Shown here one piece after another: positions 25,750 through 34,764 of a DNA stretch of 64,000 nt. Made by a program: the position numbers and the translations under genes. Position 1 is the first letter of the stretch. Each line of letters starts with the position of its first letter. Source of the stretch: Actinomadura xylanilytica (lineage in GTDB: Bacteria > Actinomycetota > Actinomycetes > Streptosporangiales > Streptosporangiaceae); the NCBI RefSeq assembly GCF_030283145.1, contig NZ_JASNWE010000003.1, forward strand, positions 1,116,001 to 1,180,000, in the 5' to 3' direction. Below the pieces are notes generated by a model. That model ran no database searches. It had not been told where the DNA came from and was given only the letters and a program-made list of their open reading frames with translations.

Positions 25750-26037
25750 ATGGCGGACAAGGGCGACATCGGCTGGCGGGTGATGGCCGGCGCCGCGGCC
25801 TTCGCGAGCGGCTTCGTCGCGAAGAAGGCGATCACGCTGGCGTGGAAGAAGGGCACCGGCAAGGAGCCGCCGGTCAACCCCGAGTCCCCGGACGTGGCGC
25901 TCTCCGAGGCGATCGCCTGGGCGGTGGTGATGGGCGTCGGCATGGAGGTCGCCCGGCTGCTGGCCACCCGGGCCGCGGCCCGGCAGTGGGCCAAGGGCAC
26001 CGGCGAACTGCCCGCGCAGCTCCGGGGGGAGCTCTGA
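25750..26037 (+). CDS. DUF4235 small membrane-associated protein
   Basis: The 95-residue protein has a hydrophobic N-terminal part (WRVMAGAAAFASGFVAKKAI), a charged middle and a second hydrophobic stretch (AIAWAVVMGVGMEVARLLA). This is the DUF4235 pattern common in actinobacteria, of unknown role. GGAGG sits six bases before this ATG; an ATG one codon earlier is possible. It is divergent from valS. Confidence 0.82.
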   Translation: MADKGDIGWRVMAGAAAFASGFVAKKAITLAWKKGTGKEPPVNPESPDVALSEAIAWAVVMGVGMEVARLLATRAAARQWAKGTGELPAQLRGEL

Positions 26038-26134
26038 GAGCCGTGACCCCTATTGGATAGGGGGTCCAGAGCTTGCGTCCGCAAGCACTCTGCGTATCGT
26101 GGTCGGTCCCGTCGTGACGAAGGGACCGACCACG

Positions 26135-26713
26135 ATGCGTTTCCCGTACGAGGACGAGCAGCGCGCCGAGCGCCTCCGGCTGATCGAGACCCTCGAGCAA
26201 CTACCCGACGAGGAGTTCGACACCGGGACCACGCTGTGCGCCGGCTGGGCCCCGCGCGACGTGCTGGGCCACCTCATCGGCGCGGACTACCTCGCCACCT
26301 ACCTGCGCTTCGGAACCCGCTTCAACGCCGCCAACCAGGCGCAGGCCGACCGGGTACGGCACCTCCCCCGCGCGCGTCTGGAGGAATGGGCCCGCGCCTG
26401 GGCCGCCGCCCCGTCCGCCACCAGCCGCCTCGGCGCCGCGGTCATGCTCGGCGACCTGGGCGTTCACCACCAGGACATCCGGCGCGGCCTCGGCCGTCCC
26501 CGCGAGGTCCCGGACAGCGTCGCCACCGCGATCTTCCGGGAGGGGGTGCACCTCAGCTTCTGGCTCAACCGCCGCCTACTCCGCCACCGCGTCGTCCCGA
26601 CCGACGGGCACCGCCCGATCGGGCGCGGGCCGGAGGTGCGCGGCACCCGCGAGGCGCTCGGGATGTGGCTGGCCGGGCGCGACCCGGTCTCCGGCGAGCT
26701 CGATTTCGCCTGA
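26135..26713 (+). CDS. TIGR03083-type (maleylpyruvate isomerase/DinB-like) protein
   Basis: The 192-residue protein has the pattern TTLCAGWAPRDVLGHLIGAD in which an N-terminal histidine helps bind metal, and a later VMLGDLGVHHQDIRRGLG with two more histidines. This matches the mycothiol-dependent maleylpyruvate isomerase N-terminal superfamily. Members act on thiol conjugates or are of unknown function. The start at MRFPYEDE was preferred because the preceding in-frame codons lack protein character. Confidence 0.82.
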   Translation: MRFPYEDEQRAERLRLIETLEQLPDEEFDTGTTLCAGWAPRDVLGHLIGADYLATYLRFGTRFNAANQAQADRVRHLPRARLEEWARAWAAAPSATSRLGAAVMLGDLGVHHQDIRRGLGRPREVPDSVATAIFREGVHLSFWLNRRLLRHRVVPTDGHRPIGRGPEVRGTREALGMWLAGRDPVSGELDFA

Positions 26714-26953
26714 CCCGTGGCCCGTCGGTGCAGCCTCCCGAGCCCCGGCGCACGCGCGGCGCTCGTGCAGGTGCGCGAGGGCGGCAGTGCGCGGGCCGGG
26801 CAGGAAAAGCGGGGACGGCAGGAACCGTGAGGATGGCGGAGATGGCGGAGATGGCGGGGGGCGAACGGGTGTCGGTGCCGATGGGGATTGGTCCCAGCGG
26901 AGTCCGTCCCGGTGGGACGCGCGGCGCCGGGGTGCGCGCCGGCGCGGTTCTCG

Positions 26954-27784
26954 CTAGTCGGCCTGGCCGAGGGACTTGTGGTCGCCGGGGAGCGCGGCCG
27001 GCAGGCCGGTGTTCTCGCGCAGATGGCCGCGGACCGTGCTCGCGAGGCGTTTGGTGGCGGTGCGGTTGAGCGCCGCCCCGGCCGCGGCGCCGGTGAGGAA
27101 CGGGCCCATGGTGGTCATGCTGCGCCCGAAGGTGCGCAGCAGCCGTTTGCGCAGCGCCGCCTTGGCCGCCGAGCCCAGCGCGCTGGCCAGGGAGCCGCTC
27201 TCGAGCGGGTTGATCCCGCGCTGCCGTGCCCAGGAGGTGAGGAAGGCCGCGCCGCGCGCGGTGCCCGAGCCCTGGATCCGGACCCCGTACACCTCGTGCA
27301 GCTCGGCGATCATCTTGACCTCGATCGCCGCGACCACCAGGGTCTCGGCGGCGAGCTGCGCGGGCGCGGTGAGCAGCATCGGCGGGGCCGCGAACTCCAC
27401 CGCCGCCAGCGCGCCGCCGGCCGCGCCCACCGCCGTCGTGCTGTTGCTGGCCACCTTGACCACGCTGTCGGCGAGTTCCTCGCCGAACAGGCCGTGGTGG
27501 TGTCCGCTCAACGTCTCCAGATCGCGGATCGGGATGTGCGGCACCGCCGCGACGAGCAGGTCGGTCAGCCACTTGCCGCGCGCGACGCCGGCGGCGCCCG
27601 CCCGGCGCGCGTTCTGCCCGAGCAGCCGGGCCAGCCGGCCCAGCAGGCGCCCGCGGGTCTCGCGGTCCATGTCGTCGCCGCCGGACAGCCGGCCGATCAG
27701 CTCGCCGATCTCGGCGGAGCCGTCGCCCTGCGCCGGCTCCACGTCCCGTCCGCTCTCCTGATGTCGTTCGATGTCACCCGTCAC
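26954..27784 (-). CDS. EcsC family protein
   Basis: The 276-residue protein contains LADSVVKVASNSTTAVGAAG, a long amphipathic hydrophobic middle (PAQLAAETLVVAAIEVKMIA) and a C-terminal basic region (ALRKRLLRTFGRSMTTMGP), as in EcsC-type proteins. EcsC is of unknown biochemical role; in Bacillus it accompanies an ABC transporter. I took the GTG (VTGDIERH) preceded by GGGGGCGA, since an earlier in-frame start would overlap the DUF4193 gene. It lies 13 bases behind DUF4193. Confidence 0.8.
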   Translation of the reverse strand: MTGDIERHQESGRDVEPAQGDGSAEIGELIGRLSGGDDMDRETRGRLLGRLARLLGQNARRAGAAGVARGKWLTDLLVAAVPHIPIRDLETLSGHHHGLFGEELADSVVKVASNSTTAVGAAGGALAAVEFAAPPMLLTAPAQLAAETLVVAAIEVKMIAELHEVYGVRIQGSGTARGAAFLTSWARQRGINPLESGSLASALGSAAKAALRKRLLRTFGRSMTTMGPFLTGAAAGAALNRTATKRLASTVRGHLRENTGLPAALPGDHKSLGQAD

Positions 27785-27797
27785 CGCTCGCCCCCGG

Positions 27798-28094
27798 TCA
27801 GGCGGCGCACTCACGGCAGACCGGCTGGCCGTTCTTCTCTCCGGCCAACTGGCTGCGGTGGTGCACCAGGAAGCAGCGGGTGCAGGTGAACTCGTCGGCC
27901 TGCCGCGGAACGACCCGGAAGGTCAGCTCCTCGTTCGACAGGTCGGCGCCGGGCAGCTCGGCGACCTCTCCGGCGTCCAGGTCCTCGTCGATGATGCTGG
28001 CGGACTTGTCGGCCCGCCGGGCCTGGAGCTCCTGGAGGCTGTCCTCATTGAGGTCGTCGTCGGTCTTGCGTGGGCTGTCATAGTCGGTCGCCAT
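27798..28094 (-). CDS. DUF4193 zinc-ribbon-like protein
   Basis: The 98-residue protein begins MATDYDSPRKTDDDLNEDSL, is acidic through the middle and ends with CTRCFLVHHRSQLA and CRECAA, two CxxC pairs that could bind zinc. This is the DUF4193 family, nearly universal in actinobacteria. Some members have been linked to transcription or RNA-polymerase functions, but a defined role is not established. Confidence 0.9.
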   Translation of the reverse strand: MATDYDSPRKTDDDLNEDSLQELQARRADKSASIIDEDLDAGEVAELPGADLSNEELTFRVVPRQADEFTCTRCFLVHHRSQLAGEKNGQPVCRECAA

Positions 28095-28603
28095 CTTCTA
28101 TCTCCATCCCCCTCAGTGCTTTATGCGCCCCGTCGCGCGGATCTAACGCACGGGGGGCCGTTCTTGTGCCCGATCCGGGCGGGAAATTCTGTCACGGGCG
28201 GTGACCTGCGACACACGAGGCGCGACCGGTCCCACCGGTGACACCGATCACCCGGGCCCGGCGCGCGCTGATGTGTCAGATGTCACATACCCGGTCGGGT
28301 GTCACGGCAATGATCGGGCCGGGACGCCCCCGCCGGGGCATCCCACGGCGGCGGGATCATATCGGTCCCGGAGGCGTTGCGCGCGCCGGGCGGGCCGCCG
28401 GGCGCGGCGCCGCACGAGGACTTCCGCGCCGAGGAGAACCGGACACGTCGGTGAAACGTCTGAACTAACGCGATAATGTGCCCGCCTGAAGGTTTGGGGG
28501 GCGGGCCCCCACGGCGGGCGTTCCGGCGGGGGCCGGGACGGTCCCGTGCCGGGAGCCCGCGAACACTATCGCGGTCCTGGACCGCGGGTCACTGGAGGGT
28601 CAG
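28095..28603. other. Intergenic region between DUF4193 and the kinase pair
   Basis: About 500 bases without a credible gene. Short open frames here have no ribosome-binding site or protein-like composition. It holds the promoters of both flanking units and a CRP-like palindrome described separately. Confidence 0.6.
28272..28287. promoter_or_regulatory. CRP-like palindrome
   Basis: TGTGTCAGATGTCACA matches the TGTGA-N6-TCACA consensus at nine of ten positions and is flanked by A and T that extend the symmetry. It lies 178 bases upstream of DUF4193 and 317 bases upstream of the first kinase, so which gene it would serve is unclear. Confidence 0.35.
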
Positions 28604-30331
28604 ATGCCGGATGCCGCTCCGCTGGAGCCAGGCGATCCCCGGTCGCTGGGACAGTACGAGATGGTCGGGCGACTCGGGGCGGGCGGGCAGGGCGCGGTCT
28701 TCCTCGGCAAGTCCCGCGACGGCCGGTACGTGGCCGTCAAGCTCCTGCACGCGCAGATGGCGAACGACCCCGCCGCCCGCGCCCGCTTCACCCGTGAGGT
28801 CGCCGCGGCGCAGAAGGTCGAGCCGTTCTGCACCGCGCGGGTACTGGAGGCCGACGTCCAGGGCGACCAGCCCTACGTCGTCAGCGAGTTCATCGACGGC
28901 CCGTCACTGCACGACGTGGTCGCGCACAACGGGCCGCGCAGCGCGGCCGAGCTGGAACGGCTCGCGATCGGCACCGCGACGGCGCTCGCGGCCATCCACG
29001 AGGCCGGCATCGTGCACCGCGACTTCAAGCCCAACAACGTGATGCTCGCCTCGGACGGGCCGCGGGTGGTCGACTTCGGCATCGCCCGGACGGTCAACTC
29101 GCAGGAGAGCCAGGTCACCGCGACCGGGATGGTGGTGGGCACCCCCGGCTACCTGGCGCCCGAGCAGCTGACCGGCGCGCCGCTCACCCCGGCGGTCGAC
29201 ATCTTCGCCTGGGGCGCGACGATGGTGTTCGCGGCGACCGGGCAGTCGCCGTTCGAGGCCGACACCCTCCCGGTGATCATCAACCGGATCCTGAACGAGG
29301 ATCCGGACCTGTCGGCGCTGCCGCCGGGACCGGTGCGCGACCTGGTCGGCCGGTGCCTGTCCAAGGACGCCGGCCTGCGCCCGCCGGCGCCCCAGCTCCT
29401 GCTGAACCTGCTCGGCCACGTCGGGGCGGCGCCCAGCAACCCGGCCGCCGGCCAGGAGGACCTGCTCAACCAGGGCACCCGCATCGCCGCGCAGCTCCCG
29501 GCCCCGCCGCCGGTCCCGCCCGCGCGCCGGGCCCCGGCGCACCAGCCGATCACGCCGCCGCCGATGCCGATGAACCCGGCCGCGATGCAGCAGGGCGGGA
29601 TGCCCCAAGGAGGTATGCAGCAAGGGGGTATGCAGCAGGGCGGGATGCAGCAGGGGCCGATGGGCGGTCCGCACACGCCGCCGCCCCAGCCGATCACCCC
29701 GCCGCCGATGCCGATGTACCAGGGCGGCATGCAGGGCGGCATGCAGCACGGCCCGACGACGCCCCCGCCGATGCAGATGCAGCAGGGCCCGCCCGGCCCG
29801 CATCCGCCCATGTACGGGCCGCAGGGGGGACGGCAGTCCAGCTCCACCGGGCCGATCATCGCGATCGGCTGCGGCGTGCTGGCGCTGATCTCGATCATCG
29901 TCATCGTGGTGGTGATCATCGTCGCCGGCGACAGCGGCGAGGACGACCCGCCCGTCCCGCGCTTCACGCTCCCGACCACCTACACCCCGTCGACACCCTC
30001 GCCCACCGGTTTCGCCCGTATCCCGACGGAGTTCTACGGGGTCTGGACGGGCACCGGCGTGCAGACCAACGGGAGCTGGCAGGTGCGCTACAACCTGCTC
30101 ACCGTCCTCGGATCGGTCACCTACACCGAGGGCTCCGACTGCTTCGGGACGCTGAGGCCCGAGCCCGGGGGCACCGCGTCCCAGGTCACCCTCAAGATCA
30201 CCATCAGCAGGGGCACGTGCATCTCCGGCTACGTGACCTTCACCCGGCTGACCAGCGCCTCGCTGCGGTTCGAGGAGAAGAAGAACCTGACCGACACCAC
30301 CCCCCTCGCCACCGGCACCGTGCGCAAGTAG
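28604..30331 (+). CDS. Transmembrane serine/threonine protein kinase
   Basis: The 575-residue protein has a Hanks-type kinase domain (about residues 18-270) with glycine loop GAGGQGAV, lysine 46, HRDFKPNN (138-145) and DFG (157-159). A Pro/Met/Gln-rich linker follows, with repeated QQGGM units at about residues 325-350, then one membrane helix near 420-446 and an external domain of about 120 residues with two cysteines. The external domain is of unknown type and may sense a ligand. GGAGGG precedes the ATG. It is followed 52 bases later by a paralogous kinase. Confidence 0.93.
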   Translation: MPDAAPLEPGDPRSLGQYEMVGRLGAGGQGAVFLGKSRDGRYVAVKLLHAQMANDPAARARFTREVAAAQKVEPFCTARVLEADVQGDQPYVVSEFIDGPSLHDVVAHNGPRSAAELERLAIGTATALAAIHEAGIVHRDFKPNNVMLASDGPRVVDFGIARTVNSQESQVTATGMVVGTPGYLAPEQLTGAPLTPAVDIFAWGATMVFAATGQSPFEADTLPVIINRILNEDPDLSALPPGPVRDLVGRCLSKDAGLRPPAPQLLLNLLGHVGAAPSNPAAGQEDLLNQGTRIAAQLPAPPPVPPARRAPAHQPITPPPMPMNPAAMQQGGMPQGGMQQGGMQQGGMQQGPMGGPHTPPPQPITPPPMPMYQGGMQGGMQHGPTTPPPMQMQQGPPGPHPPMYGPQGGRQSSSTGPIIAIGCGVLALISIIVIVVVIIVAGDSGEDDPPVPRFTLPTTYTPSTPSPTGFARIPTEFYGVWTGTGVQTNGSWQVRYNLLTVLGSVTYTEGSDCFGTLRPEPGGTASQVTLKITISRGTCISGYVTFTRLTSASLRFEEKKNLTDTTPLATGTVRK

Positions 30332-30383
30332 GCGCGCCGGGCGCCCGCCCGTCTCCGCACAGTCCCACCCCGGAAGGACCGCG

Positions 30384-33300
30384 ATGGCCGAGATCACCCC
30401 ACTCCGCACGGGTGATCCCGGCCATCTGGGGCCGTACCGGCTGACGGGCCTGCTCGGGGAGGGCGGGCAGGGCTCGGTGTACCTCGCCGAGGTCGACCCG
30501 GCCGAGCTGCCGGACGTCCCGCCGGACGACGACGTCCCGGAGGACACCACCGGACCGGAGCGGGACGCGGCGTCCGGGCAGGACTCCGGGGCGATGCGGC
30601 AGGTGGCGGTGAAGCTGCTGCACGCCCGGTTCAGCGGCGATCCGCGGGCACGGTCCCGGTTCGCGGCCGAGCTGAAGGTCGCGCGGCGCGTCTCGCCGTT
30701 CTGCACGGCCCGCATCCTGGACGCCGACGTCGAGGGCGACCGCCCCTACATCGTCAGCGAGTACATCGACGGCCCCCCGCTGTCGGCGGTGCTGTCCGCC
30801 GACGGCCCGCGCCGGGGCGCCGAGCTCGACCGGGTCGCGATCGGCACGATGACCGCGCTGGCCGCGATCCACCAGGCCGGGGTGGTGCACCGCGACTTCA
30901 AACCGGCGAACGTGCTGCTCGCCCAGGGCGGGCCGCGCGTCATCGACTTCGGCATCGCCCGCGCCCTGGACGCCACCGGCACGCTGTCCAGCACCGCCGT
31001 CGGGACCCCGGCGTACATGGCACCCGAGCAGATCTCCGGGGCCCCGGTCGGGCCGAAGGCCGACGTCTTCGCCTGGGGCGCCACGATGGTCTACGCGGCC
31101 GGGGGCCGGGCCGCGTTCGGCCAGGACTCCATCCCCGCGGTCATGCACCGCATCCTCAACCTGCCCCCGGACCTCGGGGCGCTCGCCGAACCGCTCCGGT
31201 CGCTCGTGGCCGACTGCCTCGGCAAGGACCCCGCCGCCCGGCCGTCCTCGCACCAGGTCCTGCTCCGCCTGCTGAGCCTGGCGGGGAGCCTCCCCCAGAC
31301 CGGCGGCGGGCCGGGCGACCCGCAGTCCGCGGCGGTGCTCAACCAGGGCGCCGAGGCCGCCGCGACCAGCACGCGCCTCCGGCAGATCGCCGCGCGGCCC
31401 CAGCAGCCGTTCGGCCAGGCGGCGGGCCGGTCCCTGTACGCCCCGCCCCCGCCGAGCCCGCCGCTCCCGGGCGGAGGAGCCCCCGGTGGGCAACTGCCCG
31501 GCGGACGGCTCCCAGGCCAGCAGCATCCGGGTCAGCCGCTCCCCGGGGGGCAGTATCCGGCCCAGCCGCCGCTCCCAGGGCAGCACCTTCCGGGCCAGCA
31601 GCCTCCAGGGCAGCAGCCTCCAGGGAACGGGCTGAACCGGTTGGGCGGCCAATGGCCCCCGCCTGAGTCGCAGTCCCCGCTGGGGCCTGCACCGTTCCCC
31701 GGGGAGCAGGGCAACTGGCAGCAGCCTTCGGGCGCCGGCGTCCAGATGACCAAGCCGTCCAGCGGCCTCAGCGGCAAGCGCGGCATCGGCGTCCTGGCCG
31801 GAGCGGGCGGCGCGGCGCTCGTCGCGCTGATCATCGTCGCCGCCGTCGTGATCGTCCAGATGCGGCAGGACGACCGGGTGACGCCCGCCTTCGACTCGGG
31901 CCGGACGGGCGGCGAGTTCCGGGCGTCGCTGACGGCGCTCGGCGACGGGGGCGAGCTCGACCCCTCGCACTCCATGCTCGGCACCCGCAAGTTCGTGTCC
32001 AAGCAGCTCTTCACCGGGCTCACCGAGATCGCCCCGGACGGCACGGCGCGCAACCGGCTGGCCACCGCGATCACTCCGGACGCCACCTGCACCCGGTGGA
32101 GGATCTCCATCAAGCCCGGCACCCGGTTCAGCAACGGCGAACCGGTCGACGCCGCCGCGTTCGCCCGCGGCTGGGCCCGCAGCGCCGGGGTCTCCGGCTC
32201 CGCCGCGCCGTACCTGATGGACGACATCAAGGGCTTCGCCGAGACCAGCTCGAAGAAGTCGCAGAAGCTGGCCGGGGTGCAGGCCGCCGGCGGCACCCTC
32301 CAGGTCGAGCTGACCGGCCCCAACTGCGAGTTCGCGGCGCGCCTGGCCGATCCGGTGTTCTCCCCGGTGCCGTCCGGCGCGGGCGGGCCCGACAACGGCG
32401 CCTACAACATGAACCCCGTCGGGAACGGGCCGTTCAAGGTCGGGTCGTACCAGAAGGAGCAGACGCTCACGCTGGTCCGCAACGACGCGTGGGCCTTCGG
32501 GAAGACCAGGCTCGACCGGGTCTCGATCCGGCTGAGCACCAGCGGCAGCGCCGTGGGCCGGGCCGGCATCGCCGCCGGCACCCTCGACTGGGCGCCGCTC
32601 GGGCCCGAGGAGCTGGCGACCACTCGGGGCATGAACGGCCTGATGACGCACACGTCGCCGTTCACCAGGATGCTGATCCCGCTCACCCAGCGGGGGCCGC
32701 TCCGGTCGAAGGAGGCGCGGCTGGCCGTCTCGTACGCCCTGGACCGGCAGGCGATCTCCAACACCCTGTACGGGGGCGTCTACCAGCCCGCACGCGGCAT
32801 CGTCCCACGGCCCGTGCCCGGCTTCGCGGGCGCCCGCGACTGCCCGGCGTGCGGCGCGACCGACCCGGCGAAGGCGCGCTCGCTCGCCGGGCAGGCCGGG
32901 CAGAAGCCCGGCACGAAGGTGACCCTGTTCGTCCAGGACACCCAGACGTACCGGCGCGCCGCCGAGGTGATCGCGCAGCGGCTCCAGCAGGTGCTCGGCT
33001 GGAGGATCGAGCTGAAGACCACCGTCGCCTACAAGTTCGATGAACAGCGCAAACTGCTCACCGCCGAGGACGCGTCGGGACTGCTGCTCTACGCGTGGGG
33101 GCCGGACTACCCGGCCCCGTACACGATGCTCCGGCCGCTGCTGGCCGGCGACCAGGTCGCCACCACCGGCAACCGGCTCTACAACTTCGCGGGCTGGCGC
33201 AACGCGCGGTTCGACGAGCTGCTGGCCCAGGCGATCCGGACGCCCGACAACGGGCGGCGGACCGGGCTACTCCAGCAGGCCGAGAAGACGGCGCTGGACG

Positions 33301-33419
33301 ACATGGCGCTCGTCCCGCTGCTGAACGACGGGACCGCCGCCCTGAGCACCGGCAAGTTCGTCGGCCTCCAGATGGACTACGAGGGCGACCCGACGCTCGC
33401 CACCACCGCCCTGAAGTGA
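30384..33419 (+). CDS. Serine/threonine kinase fused to an extracellular solute-binding (SBP_bac_5) domain
   Basis: The 1011-residue receptor has a kinase domain at about 18-300 (GEGGQGSVY, lysine 77, HRDFKPAN at 169-176, DFG at 188-190). An acidic insert at 41-71 lies between the glycine loop and the lysine. A Pro/Gly/Gln-rich linker, one membrane helix near 468-492 and then about 510 residues of an OppA/DppA-like peptide-binding domain follow (RWRISIKPGTRFSNGEPVDA; NGPFKVGSYQKEQ). The natural reading is a kinase gated by an extracellular peptide or nickel-like ligand, with no ABC permease next to it. Confidence 0.93.
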   Translation: MAEITPLRTGDPGHLGPYRLTGLLGEGGQGSVYLAEVDPAELPDVPPDDDVPEDTTGPERDAASGQDSGAMRQVAVKLLHARFSGDPRARSRFAAELKVARRVSPFCTARILDADVEGDRPYIVSEYIDGPPLSAVLSADGPRRGAELDRVAIGTMTALAAIHQAGVVHRDFKPANVLLAQGGPRVIDFGIARALDATGTLSSTAVGTPAYMAPEQISGAPVGPKADVFAWGATMVYAAGGRAAFGQDSIPAVMHRILNLPPDLGALAEPLRSLVADCLGKDPAARPSSHQVLLRLLSLAGSLPQTGGGPGDPQSAAVLNQGAEAAATSTRLRQIAARPQQPFGQAAGRSLYAPPPPSPPLPGGGAPGGQLPGGRLPGQQHPGQPLPGGQYPAQPPLPGQHLPGQQPPGQQPPGNGLNRLGGQWPPPESQSPLGPAPFPGEQGNWQQPSGAGVQMTKPSSGLSGKRGIGVLAGAGGAALVALIIVAAVVIVQMRQDDRVTPAFDSGRTGGEFRASLTALGDGGELDPSHSMLGTRKFVSKQLFTGLTEIAPDGTARNRLATAITPDATCTRWRISIKPGTRFSNGEPVDAAAFARGWARSAGVSGSAAPYLMDDIKGFAETSSKKSQKLAGVQAAGGTLQVELTGPNCEFAARLADPVFSPVPSGAGGPDNGAYNMNPVGNGPFKVGSYQKEQTLTLVRNDAWAFGKTRLDRVSIRLSTSGSAVGRAGIAAGTLDWAPLGPEELATTRGMNGLMTHTSPFTRMLIPLTQRGPLRSKEARLAVSYALDRQAISNTLYGGVYQPARGIVPRPVPGFAGARDCPACGATDPAKARSLAGQAGQKPGTKVTLFVQDTQTYRRAAEVIAQRLQQVLGWRIELKTTVAYKFDEQRKLLTAEDASGLLLYAWGPDYPAPYTMLRPLLAGDQVATTGNRLYNFAGWRNARFDELLAQAIRTPDNGRRTGLLQQAEKTALDDMALVPLLNDGTAALSTGKFVGLQMDYEGDPTLATTALK

Positions 33420-33421
33420 CC

Positions 33422-33447
33422 GCCGCCCCCGGCGGACCGGGGGCGGC
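33422..33447. terminator. Hairpin between the kinase and the two-component genes
   Basis: GCCGCCCCCGG pairs perfectly with CCGGGGGCGGC around CGGA, directly behind the kinase stop and ahead of the convergent histidine kinase stop. It can serve both transcripts. Confidence 0.65.
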
Positions 33448-33474
33448 AGGACCGGCGGGAGCGGCGGGAGCGGC

Positions 33475-34764
33475 TCAGTGCGTCTCGCGGGCGAGCGGGA
33501 GGCGGACGGTCATGATCAGGCCGCCGCCGGGGCGCGGCGCGGCGTAGACCGTGCCGCGGTGCGCCAGCACCACCGACCGGACGATCGACAGGCCCAGCCC
33601 GGCGCCCTTGGCCGACTCGACCCGGTCGGCGTTGAGCCGCCGGAACGGCTCGAACAGCCGGTCGACCTCGTAGGCGGGCACCGTCGGGCCGGTGTTCTCG
33701 ACCTGGACGGTGGCGTAGCCGTCGAGCAGCCCGGTACGGATCCACACCTCGCCGCCGTCGTCGTTGTGCTTGACCGCGTTGTCGACCAGGTTGGTGACCA
33801 GGTGCTCCAGCAGCACCGGGTCGCCGAGCGCGGTGCCGGAGGTCAGCTCCGGGTGGACGGCGACGTCGTGGTCGCGCTCGCGGCGGCCGGAGTTCTCCAG
33901 CACCGCCGCCGCCACCTCGGCCAGGTCGACCGGCGACCGGGTGGTCAGCTCGCGCTCGCTGCGGGCCAGCAGCAGCAGGCCCTCGATCAGCCGCTCGTGC
34001 CGGGCGTTGGTGGCCAGCAGCGTCCGGCCCACCGCGCGCAGGTCGTCGGACACCTCGGGGTCGCCGAGCGCCACCTCCAGCAGCGTCCGGTTGATCGCCA
34101 GCGGGGTGCGCAGCTCGTGCGAGGCGTTGGCGACGAACCGGCGCTGGGAGTCGAACGCCTGGCCGAGCCGCTCGAGCATGGCGTCGAAGGTGTCGGCCAG
34201 CTCCTTGATCTCGTCGTCGGGGCCCTCCAGCGCGATCCGCTCGTGCAGGGTGCTCCCGGAGAGCCTGCGGGCGGTGGCCGTCACCCGCTGCAACGGGCTC
34301 AGCGCCCGGTCGGCGACGAAGTAGCCGAGCACCAGGGCGATGATCCCGACCCCGGCCAGCGCCACCAGCGACCGGCCGAGGAGCTGCCTCATCGTCAGCT
34401 CTTTGAGGATCTTGGTGTTGAGGACCTCCTTGCCCGACGAGTAGAGGAGGTTGCCGTCCGGGAGGACCGAGTCGAGGATCGACCCGACCAGCAGGTAGGT
34501 GACGAACAGCAGCAGCGCGCCCGCCATCAGGAACAGCAGCCCGTACAGGACGGTCAGCCGGAGCCGCACGCTCACGCGGCTCGGCAGCGCGCGCAGGTCG
34601 GCGATGAACGCCCCGCCCTGGCGCTGGCCGCCCTTGCCGCCCGCGCCGTTCTGCGGCGGCAGCTGCTGCGGCCCCGTCCCCTGCCAGGAGCCGCCCTGGA
34701 CGAGGGGCTCGGCCGGCGGCACCGGCCCGCTCGCGGACGGGCGGGGTTCGGGTTCGGGGTTCAC
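33475..34764 (-). CDS. Two-component sensor histidine kinase
   Basis: The 429-residue kinase has a Pro/Gln-rich cytoplasmic head, membrane helices at about 70-95 and 131-152 with a short external loop between, a HAMP domain (about 153-205), the phospho-acceptor box FVANASHELRTPLA with histidine 216, and ATPase boxes NLVDNAVKHN and GAGLGLSIVRSV. The GTG start overlaps the response regulator stop (GTGA). The external loop of roughly 35 residues is too short for a large sensor domain, so it may detect membrane or envelope changes. Confidence 0.95.
   Translation of the reverse strand: MNPEPEPRPSASGPVPPAEPLVQGGSWQGTGPQQLPPQNGAGGKGGQRQGGAFIADLRALPSRVSVRLRLTVLYGLLFLMAGALLLFVTYLLVGSILDSVLPDGNLLYSSGKEVLNTKILKELTMRQLLGRSLVALAGVGIIALVLGYFVADRALSPLQRVTATARRLSGSTLHERIALEGPDDEIKELADTFDAMLERLGQAFDSQRRFVANASHELRTPLAINRTLLEVALGDPEVSDDLRAVGRTLLATNARHERLIEGLLLLARSERELTTRSPVDLAEVAAAVLENSGRRERDHDVAVHPELTSGTALGDPVLLEHLVTNLVDNAVKHNDDGGEVWIRTGLLDGYATVQVENTGPTVPAYEVDRLFEPFRRLNADRVESAKGAGLGLSIVRSVVLAHRGTVYAAPRPGGGLIMTVRLPLARETH

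Noticed and set aside
28201..28476. 91-codon frame in the gap before the first kinase
   Set aside because: No ribosome-binding site, Arg/Thr/Gly-rich random composition and no similarity to a known family.
29580..29760. Short tandem repeats that resemble a CRISPR or minisatellite
   Set aside because: They are in-frame QGGM-type codon repeats in the kinase linker; there are no spacers of constant length.
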